Of a DNA stretch of 42,966 nt, positions 30,149 to 38,028 are shown piece after piece; position 1 is the first letter of the stretch; each line of letters starts with the position of its first letter. This stretch comes from Streptomyces sp. CNQ085 (GTDB taxonomy: Bacteria > Actinomycetota > Actinomycetes > Streptomycetales > Streptomycetaceae): NCBI RefSeq assembly GCF_022614595.1, contig NZ_JAJFAU010000015.1:6788-49753 (forward strand), in the 5' to 3' direction. The notes below the pieces were generated by a model that saw only the letters and a list, made by a program, of their open reading frames with translations, was not told the origin of the DNA and ran no database searches. The position numbers were made by a program, and so were the translations under genes.

Positions 30149-30634
30149 TCACCGCGCCTCCTCCCTCACCGGCGCGGCCCGGCGGAAGGGCCGGGGTATG
30201 AGGGCGAGCCGCCTGAGGATCGCCGTCACCCTGTCGCCGCACTCGTCGGCCGCGTCGATGCCCTCGATGCACCTCCAGTAGAGCCCTTCCTCCTCCGCGT
30301 CGACCGCCACTCGCACCAGCGCGCCGCCGGCCTCCCCCAGCAGGTCGCCCAGGTCGTGCAGGGCCGAGAGGGGGTCGCTCATCTCCGTCAGACGGGCGGC
30401 GCGCGCCCCGTCGGACCGCTGCCCCGGGCCGCGCAGCGAACCGCAGGCGCGTCCGCCGGCCTCCCGCAGTCCACCGGCCTGGGCCCGCACCTCGGGCGGG
30501 CCCGCCGTGGCCAGGTGGACTCCTACCGCCTCCGCGAGCGCCTGTGCCTGCCACGCCTCGGTAACGACGTCAGCCGCTTCCTCACTGTGTGCGAGCGCTC
30601 GCCGCGTGATCTCAATGAGTGGTACCGCATCCAT
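30149..30634 (-). CDS. Conserved actinobacterial protein of unknown function (DUF6099-like)
   Basis: 161-residue, Ala/Leu-rich, mainly helical cytoplasmic protein starting MDAVPLIEITRRALAHS. It resembles a streptomycete family I remember as DUF6099, but I cannot confirm the number. ATG 30634 has a purine-rich GGAGGGAAAAGG site. It lies 9 bp upstream of the luciferase-like gene in the direction of transcription and probably shares its promoter, which must be in the AT-rich stretch 30640-30740. Confidence 0.7.
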   Translation of the reverse strand: MDAVPLIEITRRALAHSEEAADVVTEAWQAQALAEAVGVHLATAGPPEVRAQAGGLREAGGRACGSLRGPGQRSDGARAARLTEMSDPLSALHDLGDLLGEAGGALVRVAVDAEEEGLYWRCIEGIDAADECGDRVTAILRRLALIPRPFRRAAPVREEAR

Positions 30635-30743
30635 CCACCTTTTCCCTCCACAATCATTCGCTACCCAGCGTGATACCCAAGGCCGCGTCTGGCTAGGGTG
30701 TTTGGGAAAACTGTGGAAAAAATCGACACGGTGGAGAACCTAT

Positions 30744-31244
30744 TCACTCCGAAGGGTGACGATTGGCCTTTCCACGCTCACCGCCGGGGCCGTCCGTCTC
30801 ATCGGCGCCCCCATCGGCCCTTCGATCACTCTCCGCAACAGGAAAGCGCTGTTCGTTCCGCTCGATCTTCGCCTCCAGCGCGGCCAGCACGTCGATCCCC
30901 AGCGCCTCGCAGAACTGCAGCAGGTAGGCGAGGACGTCGGCCACCTCGTCCGCGACCCGCCCCGCCGTACCCGGATCCTCCATCACCCGCGCCGACTCCT
31001 CGGGGGTGAGCCACTGGAAGATCTCGGCCAGTTCGGCCGTCTCCACTCCCAGAGCCGTCACCAGGTTCTTCGGTGTGTGGTACGGCTCCCACCGGCGTGC
31101 CGCCGCGAACTCGGCGAGTCTGCGCTGAAGTTCGCCCGCCCGCCCCTCGGGCCGCCCGTACGGCGCCGGGCGGCGCCCCGTCCCCCCGCTCCCCGCGGCG
31201 TCCTCGCCGTCCCCGTCTCTTCCCTGCACCTGTCCGCCGTTCAT
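30744..31244 (-). CDS. MazG-like nucleotide pyrophosphohydrolase
   Basis: 166 residues. The central region LAEFAAARRWEPYHTPKNLV, ALGVETAELAEIFQWL and RVADEVADVLAYLLQFC shows the EExxE and ExxD magnesium-binding pattern of the MazG/dCTP-pyrophosphatase superfamily, which removes unwanted (d)NTPs. Disordered, charged tails flank it. ATG 31244 overlaps the stop of the AAA ATPase gene as ATGA, so the two are translationally coupled. Confidence 0.88.
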   Translation of the reverse strand: MNGGQVQGRDGDGEDAAGSGGTGRRPAPYGRPEGRAGELQRRLAEFAAARRWEPYHTPKNLVTALGVETAELAEIFQWLTPEESARVMEDPGTAGRVADEVADVLAYLLQFCEALGIDVLAALEAKIERNEQRFPVAESDRRADGGADETDGPGGERGKANRHPSE

Positions 31245-32449
31245 CCGCCCAGGTCTACCACCCGGGCCCCGGCCGCCTCCCCCACCGCCCCGCCGGCGGC
31301 CGTCCCGTCGCAGACCGTCCCCAGCAGCCGCAGGTGGCCGCGCTCGCACATCCGCGCCGCCAGTCCGGTCAGTTCCCGCCGCTGCCGTGCGTCCATGCCC
31401 CGGTCGAACCCGTCGGCCAGCACCACCAGCGCATGCCGGGAGTCGGGCGCCTGCCGCTCCGGGCCGGCCCGGAGCACCCCGGGGCCGGCCAGCAGGACCA
31501 GCGCGAGCGCCAGGTAGCGCAGTTCCCCGTCCCCGAGCCGGTCCAGCGGGGTCGGCTCCAGCCCGTCGCCGTGCTCCACCAGCGCCCCGACCAGCCGCGT
31601 GCGCCCCCGTACCGCCACCGGTCCGGCCGCCGGCTCGGCCACCGGTTCGGCCACCGGTTCGGTCGGCAGTCCGGCCACCGGGCGGCCGAATCCGGGGCGT
31701 ACGGCGTCCAGCAGCGCCGCGTACCGCGTCCGGCACTCGGCGCGGAGGCGGCCCAGCACCGCCGCGAGGTTGTCGCAGCCACCCCGCAGCAACGCGTCCA
31801 CGGAGGCCACCGGTTCACGCATGGCCTCCGGCCGCGGATCGCAGACGAAGGCCGAGCGCAGCGCCGGCACCACCTGCTCGGCCGCGGCCAGCACCTGCCG
31901 CTGCCCCTCGGTGGCGCCCGCCACCCGCAGTGGCAGCAGGACGGTGGCGAGCCGGTCGTCCGGCAGCGGGGCGCGGGCCACCTGGCCCACGCCCCCGGTG
32001 CGCCACTCGGCCCGCATCACCCGCCGTGCCGGGTCCCGCAGCGCCGTCACCAGCAGGGTGCGGCCGTCCGCACCGGTCAGCCGCTCACCCGTGACACGCA
32101 GCTCGGGCTCGGCCTGGACGGCGAGGTCGAGGCGCACCGGGCCGGCCGGACCGTCCACCGTGCACCCCAGCCGGAAACCGCGCCCGCCCTGCCCGTCCGG
32201 AGGCGTGCCGCGCGGAACACAGGCCGCCGGCCCGCCGTGCGCACCGCCGAAGACCTCGCCCACGCTCTCCCCTCCGGCCAGCCGCGCCAGCGCCTCGTAC
32301 GCCTCCAGCACCGTGGACTTGCCGCTGCCGCTGGCCCCGGTGAGCAGGGTCAGCGGCTCCAGCGGCAGCCGCATCCCGCGGTGTGCGCGAAACGCGGAGA
32401 GCCTCAGTTCGGTGACGACCGGCCGCCGCCCGGCCCTGTTGTCGACCAT
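31241..32449 (-). CDS. AAA family ATPase (RecF/OLD-like)
   Basis: 402-residue protein. The N-terminal VTELRLSAFRAHRGMRLPLE then Walker A TGASGSGKST (residues 37-46) is typical of SMC/RecF/OLD-like ATPases. The C-terminal half has a signature-like LGDGELRYLALALVLL and a Walker-B-like ALVVLADGFDRGMD, where the usual DEP is altered to ADG. A short repeat VAEPVAEPAAGPVA lies mid-protein. No TOPRIM nuclease is fused. Coupled by a 4-bp overlap to the MazG-like gene, which may indicate a common housekeeping or defence role; that is inference. Confidence 0.85.
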   Translation of the reverse strand: MVDNRAGRRPVVTELRLSAFRAHRGMRLPLEPLTLLTGASGSGKSTVLEAYEALARLAGGESVGEVFGGAHGGPAACVPRGTPPDGQGGRGFRLGCTVDGPAGPVRLDLAVQAEPELRVTGERLTGADGRTLLVTALRDPARRVMRAEWRTGGVGQVARAPLPDDRLATVLLPLRVAGATEGQRQVLAAAEQVVPALRSAFVCDPRPEAMREPVASVDALLRGGCDNLAAVLGRLRAECRTRYAALLDAVRPGFGRPVAGLPTEPVAEPVAEPAAGPVAVRGRTRLVGALVEHGDGLEPTPLDRLGDGELRYLALALVLLAGPGVLRAGPERQAPDSRHALVVLADGFDRGMDARQRRELTGLAARMCERGHLRLLGTVCDGTAAGGAVGEAAGARVVDLGG

Positions 32450-32569
32450 GGCCCGGACGCTATCGGCGCCCCCTTCAGCCGAACCGTTACGGCCGCCCCG
32501 CGTTCCCCCGATCGAGGGGTTCTTCCGGTACCGGGCTGACGGGGCGGCGGACTCCGCGGAACCGCGGGC

Positions 32570-33292
32570 TCACGGGGCGGCTGCGCCGACGGGACGGGCG
32601 CTCAGCACGTACGTGCCGGTGTGGTCGGCGACGGCGAGGTGGAACGGCGTTCCCCGGGCGAGCAGTTCGGACGCGGCCCGCTGCCGCTCCTCGTCCTCGT
32701 ACCACCGGCGCAGTTCCGCGGGCGCGTCGGCCGCCCCGGCGGGCCCCTCCGGCAGGGGGACGAGGGCTCCGCCCGGTGCCCAGCGGGCCGTGAACGGATC
32801 GGGGTCGAGCCCGTCGGCGATCCGGCGGGCCTGCTCCCGTAGCCAGTCCAGCACCCGGCGGCGGTCGGCCGCCTCGCAGGCGCCCAGTTGCACGGCGACC
32901 GTGCCGTCGCCCACCGCTCCCACGGCGACGGCCTCGGCCCGGTAGGCCGGGGGCGGGTGGCCGTTCCCGCCGCCGGGACGGTCCCGGTCGCGAAAGCGGC
33001 CCGGCGTCCGGGCGGGGGCGCGTACGAACAGGCGCGCGCCGCGCCATGAGAAGTCCCCCGAGGTCTCGGGGCGGCAGCCGGTGCGGGGAAGGAGTCCGGA
33101 AGCGTTGATCACGTCTTCCACCGTGGCTTCCGCCGGCGGCGGGGACAAGCCGTCGGGCACGTCCGCCGGGCTGGTGTACGCGCCCGCGGGCGGTGCTGTA
33201 CGCGCCGTCCGCCGCCGCTCGGGTCCGGGCCCGGGCCCGGCTGCATGTCCGGGGCCGGGCCCGGGGCCGGGCCCCGGTGCGCCCCACCGCAC
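32570..33292 (-). CDS. Unknown protein, paralogue of the gene at 37139-37795
   Basis: Up to 240 residues. The first ~35 are GPGPG-type low complexity arising from GGGCCC repeats in the DNA, so the true start is probably further in. The C-terminal half (QARRIADGLDPDPFTARW, APAELRRWYEDEERQ, VADHTGTYVLSARPVG) is clearly shared with the other copy 5 kb away. Soluble, no membrane segments, no recognised domain. Confidence 0.7.
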   Translation of the reverse strand: MRWGAPGPGPGPGPGHAAGPGPGPERRRTARTAPPAGAYTSPADVPDGLSPPPAEATVEDVINASGLLPRTGCRPETSGDFSWRGARLFVRAPARTPGRFRDRDRPGGGNGHPPPAYRAEAVAVGAVGDGTVAVQLGACEAADRRRVLDWLREQARRIADGLDPDPFTARWAPGGALVPLPEGPAGAADAPAELRRWYEDEERQRAASELLARGTPFHLAVADHTGTYVLSARPVGAAAP

Positions 33293-33374
33293 CGGACGGG
33301 GACGCGGGTGCGTACACGCTACGAATGCGGGCGTTCCCGTGGCGGAGCGCGCGGCGAGCCCCTACCGTACGCGC

Positions 33375-33764
33375 ATGCGCCACCCCGCTGAGTTGTACTA
33401 CGCGTCCAGTCTGCCGTCCGACGAGGTACGGGCACTGCTCCGCCGCGACCAGCTTCTCCTGCGGACCTGCCAGGCCGCGCTGGGCCGCGTCGGCGAGGAG
33501 GTCCTGGGCCTGTCGGTGGAACCGCGCCCCGGCGAGGTCGTCATCCACGCGGCGGTGGCCAGGGAGACGCCCGAGGTGGCCGAGGACCTGTGCGACATCG
33601 CCTCCGAGCTGGAGCTCCTGCTGATGGGCGGGCCCGACGACCGCTCCGACATCACCGTCCAGGTCCACGTCGGGCCGCCCTGCCCCACCGACTGGCCCGG
33701 CTACGGACACGCGGTGGTCCACCTGGCCAAGACCGGGGAGCCGTGGGAGGCGGAGGACGCCTGA
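33375..33764 (+). CDS. Unknown 129-residue protein
   Basis: ATG 33375 begins MRHPAELYYASSLPSDEVRA. The protein is acidic, lacks membrane segments and has a possible DNA- or ligand-binding alpha/beta layout, but no family is recognised. It is divergent from the preceding unknown gene and ends in front of a good hairpin terminator shared with the convergent CBS gene. Confidence 0.65.
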   Translation: MRHPAELYYASSLPSDEVRALLRRDQLLLRTCQAALGRVGEEVLGLSVEPRPGEVVIHAAVARETPEVAEDLCDIASELELLLMGGPDDRSDITVQVHVGPPCPTDWPGYGHAVVHLAKTGEPWEAEDA

Positions 33765-33782
33765 CGGCGGCAGGCACGGGGA

Positions 33783-33819
33783 GGTGCCGCCGCGCACGGC
33801 TCGCGCGCACGGCGGCACC
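33783..33819. terminator. Bidirectional hairpin between convergent genes
   Basis: GGTGCCGCCG (33783-33792) pairs perfectly with CGGCGGCACC (33810-33819) around a 17-base loop. It lies 19 bp after the plus-strand stop at 33764 and 39 bp beyond the minus-strand stop at 33858, so it can serve both. There is no U-tract, as is usual in Streptomyces. Confidence 0.7.
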
Positions 33820-33857
33820 CGCCTGGCCGCCGTCCCCGGCGGCCCCGCCCCCCGTCG

Positions 33858-34880
33858 TCAGCGCGCGGCCGGAGCCGGGCCGACCAGCTTCTCCAGGACG
33901 TCCTCCATGGTGACGAAGCCCAGCAGCTCACCGCGGTCGCCGGTGACGGCGGCCAGGTGGGTGCCGCGGGCGCGCATGGAGGTGAGGACATCGTCCAGCG
34001 GGGTGCCGGCCCCGATGCGTACGACGGTGCGCAGCGCCTCGCGCGGGAAGGGCCGGTCGCGGTGCACAACGCCGATGGCGTCCTTGACGTGCAGGTATCC
34101 GAGTACGGCACCGCCCGGACCGGTGACCGGCAGCCGGGAGAAGCCGACCGTGGTGGCGGTCCGTTCCAGCTGGTCGGGGGTGACGGTGTGGCCGACGGTG
34201 TGCATCTCGGCCAGGGGCACCAGCACCTCGGACGCCGGGCGGCTGCCCAGCTCCAGGGCCTCGCGCAGCCGCTCGTGGCCGCCCGGTTCGATCAGTCCGG
34301 CCTCGCTGGCCTCCCGCGCCATGCGGGTGAGTTCGGCGTCGGTGAAGATCGAGGCGACCTCGTCCTTCGGCTCGACCCTGAGCAGGCGCAGCAGGGCGTT
34401 GGCGAAGGCGTTGATACCGAAGATCACCGGACGCAGGGCCCGGGTGAGGGCGACCAGCGGCGGCCCGAGCAGCAGCGCGGTGGGCACGGGCGCGGCCAGG
34501 GCGATGTTCTTGGGCACCATCTCGCCGATGAGCATGTGCAGATAGGTGGCCAGGGCCAGCGCGATGACGAAGGCGATCGGGTGGACCAGGGCACCGGGGA
34601 CTCCGACGGCCTCGAAGGGCGGCTCCAGCAGGTGGGCGATCGCCGGTTCGGCGACCGCGCCCAGCACCAGGGAGGAGGCGGTGATGCCCAGCTGGGCGGT
34701 GGCCATCATCGCCGACAGGTGCTCCAGGCCCCACAGGGTGGTGCGGGCCCGCCTGGCGCCCTTCTCGGCGTGTGGCTCGATCTGGCTGCGGCGCACCGAG
34801 ATCAGGGCGAACTCGGCACCGACGAAGAAGGCGTTGACCAGGATCATCAGGGCGCCGATGGCCAGTTGCAGAGCGGTCAT
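33858..34880 (-). CDS. DUF21/CBS-pair membrane protein (hemolysin C/CNNM type), second copy
   Basis: 340 residues. The N-terminal DUF21 membrane domain (about 1-170; VNAFFVGAEFALISVRRSQ and LGITASSLVLGAVAEP) is followed by two CBS repeats (about 200-335; GFSRLPVTGPGGAVLGYLHV and MRARGTHLAAVTGDRGELLG). Relatives are proposed magnesium or cobalt exporters regulated by nucleotides at the CBS pair. It lacks the C-terminal CorC_HlyC domain that the upstream copy has. ATG 34880 overlaps the upstream gene's stop as ATGA, so the two are likely to form a heteromer. Confidence 0.9.
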   Translation of the reverse strand: MTALQLAIGALMILVNAFFVGAEFALISVRRSQIEPHAEKGARRARTTLWGLEHLSAMMATAQLGITASSLVLGAVAEPAIAHLLEPPFEAVGVPGALVHPIAFVIALALATYLHMLIGEMVPKNIALAAPVPTALLLGPPLVALTRALRPVIFGINAFANALLRLLRVEPKDEVASIFTDAELTRMAREASEAGLIEPGGHERLREALELGSRPASEVLVPLAEMHTVGHTVTPDQLERTATTVGFSRLPVTGPGGAVLGYLHVKDAIGVVHRDRPFPREALRTVVRIGAGTPLDDVLTSMRARGTHLAAVTGDRGELLGFVTMEDVLEKLVGPAPAAR

Positions 34881-36229
34881 CGGGCGTCCTCCCGGTGGGA
34901 GCGGCCGGCCGCCGAGGCGGAGACGGTCCGCGCGGGTGCGGTGATCCGTACGCGGTCGGCGCGGTGGTGGTCGACGTCGAGGACGCGCAGCTCCCAGCCG
35001 GCGGTCTCGACGGTGTCGCCGGGTGCGGGGATGCGTTCCAGGCGCGCGGCGATCAGGCCGGCGGCGGTCTCGTAGGGCCCCTCGGGCGCGGCCAGTCCGA
35101 TCGCGGCCAGCACGTCCAGGCGGGCGCCGCCGTCGGCCTCCCAGCGCGCCCGTCCGTCGGGGGCGGGGGCGGTGGGACGCAGGTCGGGCTCCTCCAGCGG
35201 GTCGTGCTCGTCGCGAACCTCGCCGACGACCTCCTCGACGATGTCCTCCACGGAGGCGACCCCGGCGGTGCCGCCGTACTCGTCGATGACGACGGCGACG
35301 GTGCGGCGGGCGCGCAGGCGCTCCAGCAGCCGGTCCACCGGCAGGGTCTCGGGGACCATCAGCGGCTCGCCGAGCAGCTCGGTGACGGGGGTGGCGGAGC
35401 GCCTGTCCGCCGGGAGGGCCAGGACGTCGCGGATGTGGACGGTGCCGATCACCTCGTCCAGGGTGTCGCGGTAGACGGGGAAGACCGACAGACCGGTGGC
35501 CAGGGTCAGGTTCTCGGCGTCGGCGGCGGTGGCGTGCGCCTCCAGCGCGCGGACATCCACGCGCGGCGTCATCACGTTCTCCGCGCTCAGCTCGCTCAGG
35601 TGGAGGGTACGGACGAACAGTTCGGCGGAGTCCTCCTCGATCGCGCCCTCCTTGGCGGAGCGGCGGGCCAGGGAGACCAGTTCGTCCGGGCTGCGGGCGG
35701 AGGCCAGCTCCTCGGTGGGCTCCAGGCCGAAGCGGCGCACGAAGCGGTTCGCGGTGCCGTTCAGATGGCGGATGAAGGGGCCGAAGAGGGCAGTGAAGCC
35801 GCGCTGCGGGCCGGCGACGACGCGGGCGACGGCCAGCGGGCTGGAGATGGCCCAGTTCTTGGGCACCAGCTCGCCGACCACCATCAGCACCACCGTGGAG
35901 ACGGCCACGCCCAGCACGGTGGCCGCCGAGGAGGCGGCGGAGCCCAGTCCGGCGTCGCGCAGCGGCCCGCGCAGCAGCGCGGCCAGGGACGGCTCGGCGA
36001 GCATGCCGATGACCAGCGAGGTGACGGTGATGCCGAGCTGGGCGCCGGAGAGCTGGAGGGTGAGCTGCCGGACGGCTCTGAGCGCGCCCTCGGCCCCGCG
36101 CTCCCCCCGGCGGGCGGCGCGGTCCAGTTCGCCGCGCTCGACGGTGGTCAGGGAGAACTCGGCGGCCACGAAGACCGCGCAGGCCAGGACGAGGGCCAGG
36201 GCCGCCAGCAGGAGCAGGACTTCGATCAC
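34877..36229 (-). CDS. DUF21/CBS/CorC membrane protein (hemolysin C/CNNM type), first copy
   Basis: 450 residues. DUF21 membrane domain with FVAAEFSLTTVERGELDRAA, SGAQLGITVTSLVIGMLAEP and VVGELVPKNWAIS; a CBS pair with VMTPRVDVRAL and VIDEYGGTAGVASVEDIVEE; and a C-terminal CorC_HlyC domain from about 360. GTG 36229 has GGAGG with a 6-base spacer. That start overlaps the stop of a possible 25-codon leader frame as GTGA. Probable divalent-cation transport or export; the metal is unknown. Confidence 0.9.
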   Translation of the reverse strand: MIEVLLLLAALALVLACAVFVAAEFSLTTVERGELDRAARRGERGAEGALRAVRQLTLQLSGAQLGITVTSLVIGMLAEPSLAALLRGPLRDAGLGSAASSAATVLGVAVSTVVLMVVGELVPKNWAISSPLAVARVVAGPQRGFTALFGPFIRHLNGTANRFVRRFGLEPTEELASARSPDELVSLARRSAKEGAIEEDSAELFVRTLHLSELSAENVMTPRVDVRALEAHATAADAENLTLATGLSVFPVYRDTLDEVIGTVHIRDVLALPADRRSATPVTELLGEPLMVPETLPVDRLLERLRARRTVAVVIDEYGGTAGVASVEDIVEEVVGEVRDEHDPLEEPDLRPTAPAPDGRARWEADGGARLDVLAAIGLAAPEGPYETAAGLIAARLERIPAPGDTVETAGWELRVLDVDHHRADRVRITAPARTVSASAAGRSHREDAR

Positions 36230-36303
36230 CGTGCCACCTCCGCTCCCGGAATCGTCGCGGAGCGGCCGCGGGTGGCACGGCTGGTACTGGGAGGTTCGCC
36301 CAT
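36226..36303 (-). CDS. Possible 25-residue leader peptide
   Basis: ATG 36303 opens the frame MGEPPSTSRATRGRSATIPG, which ends in a TGA sharing bases with the GTG start of the DUF21/CBS gene (GTGA). AGAAGGAGA lies upstream but about 13 bases away, which is long. If translated, it would couple or attenuate expression of the membrane-protein pair. It may be coincidental. Confidence 0.3.
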   Translation of the reverse strand: MGEPPSTSRATRGRSATIPGAEVAR

Positions 36304-36635
36304 GGCGGGTGTGTCTCTCCTTCTGCGTCGGTCGGAAACCGGGTACCTCGGGACAGGCCGAGGTCTCCCGGTGAAGTGTAAAGGATTGGCAAAGCGGCAA
36401 CGCGGGGGCCGGAATGGCCTCCCGCTCCCGATATCGGCCCGGCGCCGGGATCGCGGGGTGCCCCGAAAGACGCCCCGCCCCTCCTTCCGTGGCACCCCGG
36501 CGACAGCGCGGGACATCCCTGATTCTACGATTCTGTAGAAACGTTGGGGACGCGGAGGCGGAGGCGAGCCCTTGGCATTTCCGTCCGATCGCGTCGGCGC
36601 GGCCCGGCCTCCTCCTGACACCCGGAGTGTTCATC
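36304..36635. other. Divergent intergenic region
   Basis: About 330 bp between the DUF21/CBS operon and the TerB-like gene. It includes locally AT-richer stretches around 36375-36395 and 36525-36545 that could be promoter elements for each direction. I see no credible gene here. Confidence 0.45.
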
Positions 36636-37091
36636 ATGCCCCTGTGGAACCGTCTCGCGGAGTCCGCCCGGACGGTGCGGGGCAGGCTGACGGCGAAGAG
36701 GAACGAACTGACGGGCGGCGCGTTCCGCGACGCGAGCATGGCGATGTGCGCGCTGGTCGCCGCGGCGGACGGGACGATCGACCCGGCCGAACGCCGTCGC
36801 GTCGCCCAGCTGATCGAGCACGACGAGGTGCTGCGGAGCTTCCCGGCCGGCGAACTGCGCGGCCGCTTCGAGAACTGGCTGGACCGGCTCACCGCCGACT
36901 TCGACCTCAACCGGACCGAGGCCCTGCGGGAGGTCGCCAAAACCGCGCGCAGGCCCTCCGAGGCCCGCGCCGTCGTCCGTATCGGCATAGCCGTCGGCGG
37001 GGCCGACGGCTACTTCGACGCCGCCGAACTGGTGGTGGTCCGCGAGGTCTGCCACCTGCTCGACCTGCCGCTCCACGAGTTCGGGCTCTGA
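36636..37091 (+). CDS. TerB-like protein
   Basis: 151-residue helical protein of the tellurite-resistance TerB family: ALVAAADGTIDPAERRRVAQ near residue 45 and AVGGADGYFDAAELVVVREV near 125 are the two acidic, metal-binding-like repeats of this fold. ATG 36636 has GGAG 8 bases upstream. It stands alone, without other ter genes, so a general stress role rather than tellurite resistance is more likely. Confidence 0.88.
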   Translation: MPLWNRLAESARTVRGRLTAKRNELTGGAFRDASMAMCALVAAADGTIDPAERRRVAQLIEHDEVLRSFPAGELRGRFENWLDRLTADFDLNRTEALREVAKTARRPSEARAVVRIGIAVGGADGYFDAAELVVVREVCHLLDLPLHEFGL

Positions 37092-37131
37092 CGGCGACGA
37101 TGTCCGCGGCGACGCCGCACCGCCCGGGCCC

Positions 37132-37148
37132 GCCCCGGTCACCGGGGC
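37132..37148. terminator. Palindromic terminator candidate
   Basis: GCCCCGGT-C-ACCGGGGC is a near-perfect GC-rich palindrome between the convergent TerB-like gene and the unknown gene ending at 37139. It partly covers the stop codon of the latter. Confidence 0.45.
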
Positions 37149-37795
37149 AGGAGATGCGCTCCCGTCCCCCGGCGCGGGGAGGGCGCGGCGGGACGGGGCT
37201 CCGGTGACCAGGGCGGGAGCCGGTGGGGCCACCGCACGTAGGTGAGCGGCGACGTACCCGACCGGGGGACGATCACGCCGACGGGCCACACCCGCAGCGT
37301 GTAGCTCCCGGTGTGGTCGGCGGTGGTGAGCCGGAACGACAGCCCCTGGGCGAGCCGTTCGGCCGCGGCCTGCTGCTCCTCCTCGTCCGAGCACCACCGC
37401 CGCAGCTCCGCGGGCACGTCGGCGCCCCGCCCGGGCCGCTCCGGCAGATCCGGAACACGGCCGAGCGTGCCCTCCGCGGCCCACCGGGCCGTCAGCGGGT
37501 CGGGGTCGAGCCCGTCGGCGATACGGCGGGCCTGGCCGCACAGCCACCGCAGCGCGAGAACGCCGCTGGGGCCGGCGTATCCGCCCAGCAGCACCGCGAC
37601 GGGCGCGCCGTCCACCGGCCCCTCGGCGGTGGCGTCGGCCCGGTAGGCGCGCACCTGCCCGCCCCACCGGCCCGGACGGAGCCCGGACCGCACCGGGCCG
37701 GGCGCGGCCGGGCGCGCACCGGGCCACTGCGGATACCGCACGGGCCCGGCGGGGCGGTCGGAGCGGGCGGAGGAGGTCGCGGGTTCGTTCGTCAC
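37139..37795 (-). CDS. Unknown protein, paralogue of the gene at 32570-33292
   Basis: 218 residues from GTG 37795 (VTNEPATSSARSDRP). An upstream in-frame start at 37903 would run back into the DUF2267 remnant. The conserved block QARRIADGLDPDPLTARW, VPAELRRWCSDEEEQQAAAE and TTADHTGSYTLRVWPVG matches the other copy. It extends ~50 residues beyond it at the C-terminus with an Arg/Pro-rich tail. No recognised domain. Confidence 0.7.
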   Translation of the reverse strand: MTNEPATSSARSDRPAGPVRYPQWPGARPAAPGPVRSGLRPGRWGGQVRAYRADATAEGPVDGAPVAVLLGGYAGPSGVLALRWLCGQARRIADGLDPDPLTARWAAEGTLGRVPDLPERPGRGADVPAELRRWCSDEEEQQAAAERLAQGLSFRLTTADHTGSYTLRVWPVGVIVPRSGTSPLTYVRWPHRLPPWSPEPRPAAPSPRRGTGAHLLPR

Positions 37796-37879
37796 GTCCC
37801 CACGGTGACCGAGGTAGCCCAGAGTGACAAGTGGTGACGCAGGGCGAACACGGTTGTTGTGTGCACCGGGAGGTGGCGC

Positions 37880-37967
37880 GGCGCACGGCGTGCGCCCTCG
37901 CACCGCTGCTCCGCCGCCTCTCGCCCCCCAGCGCCCGAACCCGGGCGAGGAACTCGTCGTACCTCAT
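37880..37967 (-). pseudogene. DUF2267 gene, 5' remnant
   Basis: ATG 37967 has an excellent AGGAGG site 7 bases upstream and starts MRYDEFLARVRALGG, the signature N-terminus of DUF2267 proteins. After that the expected sequence continues only in the next frame (REAAEQRCEGARRAP) and then fades. A frameshift plus deletion has removed the rest of the gene. Confidence 0.55.
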
Positions 37968-38028
37968 CGCCACCCCTCCTCATCGGCCGGCGGATGTCAC
38001 CCCGGCGGTCCGTTCCGCGTTCCACGGA

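Noticed and set aside
33225..33290. GGGCCC-type repeats resembling a tandem repeat array
   Set aside because: Short and irregular low-complexity GC sequence at the 5' end of an unknown gene; no regular period and no CRISPR-like spacer pattern.
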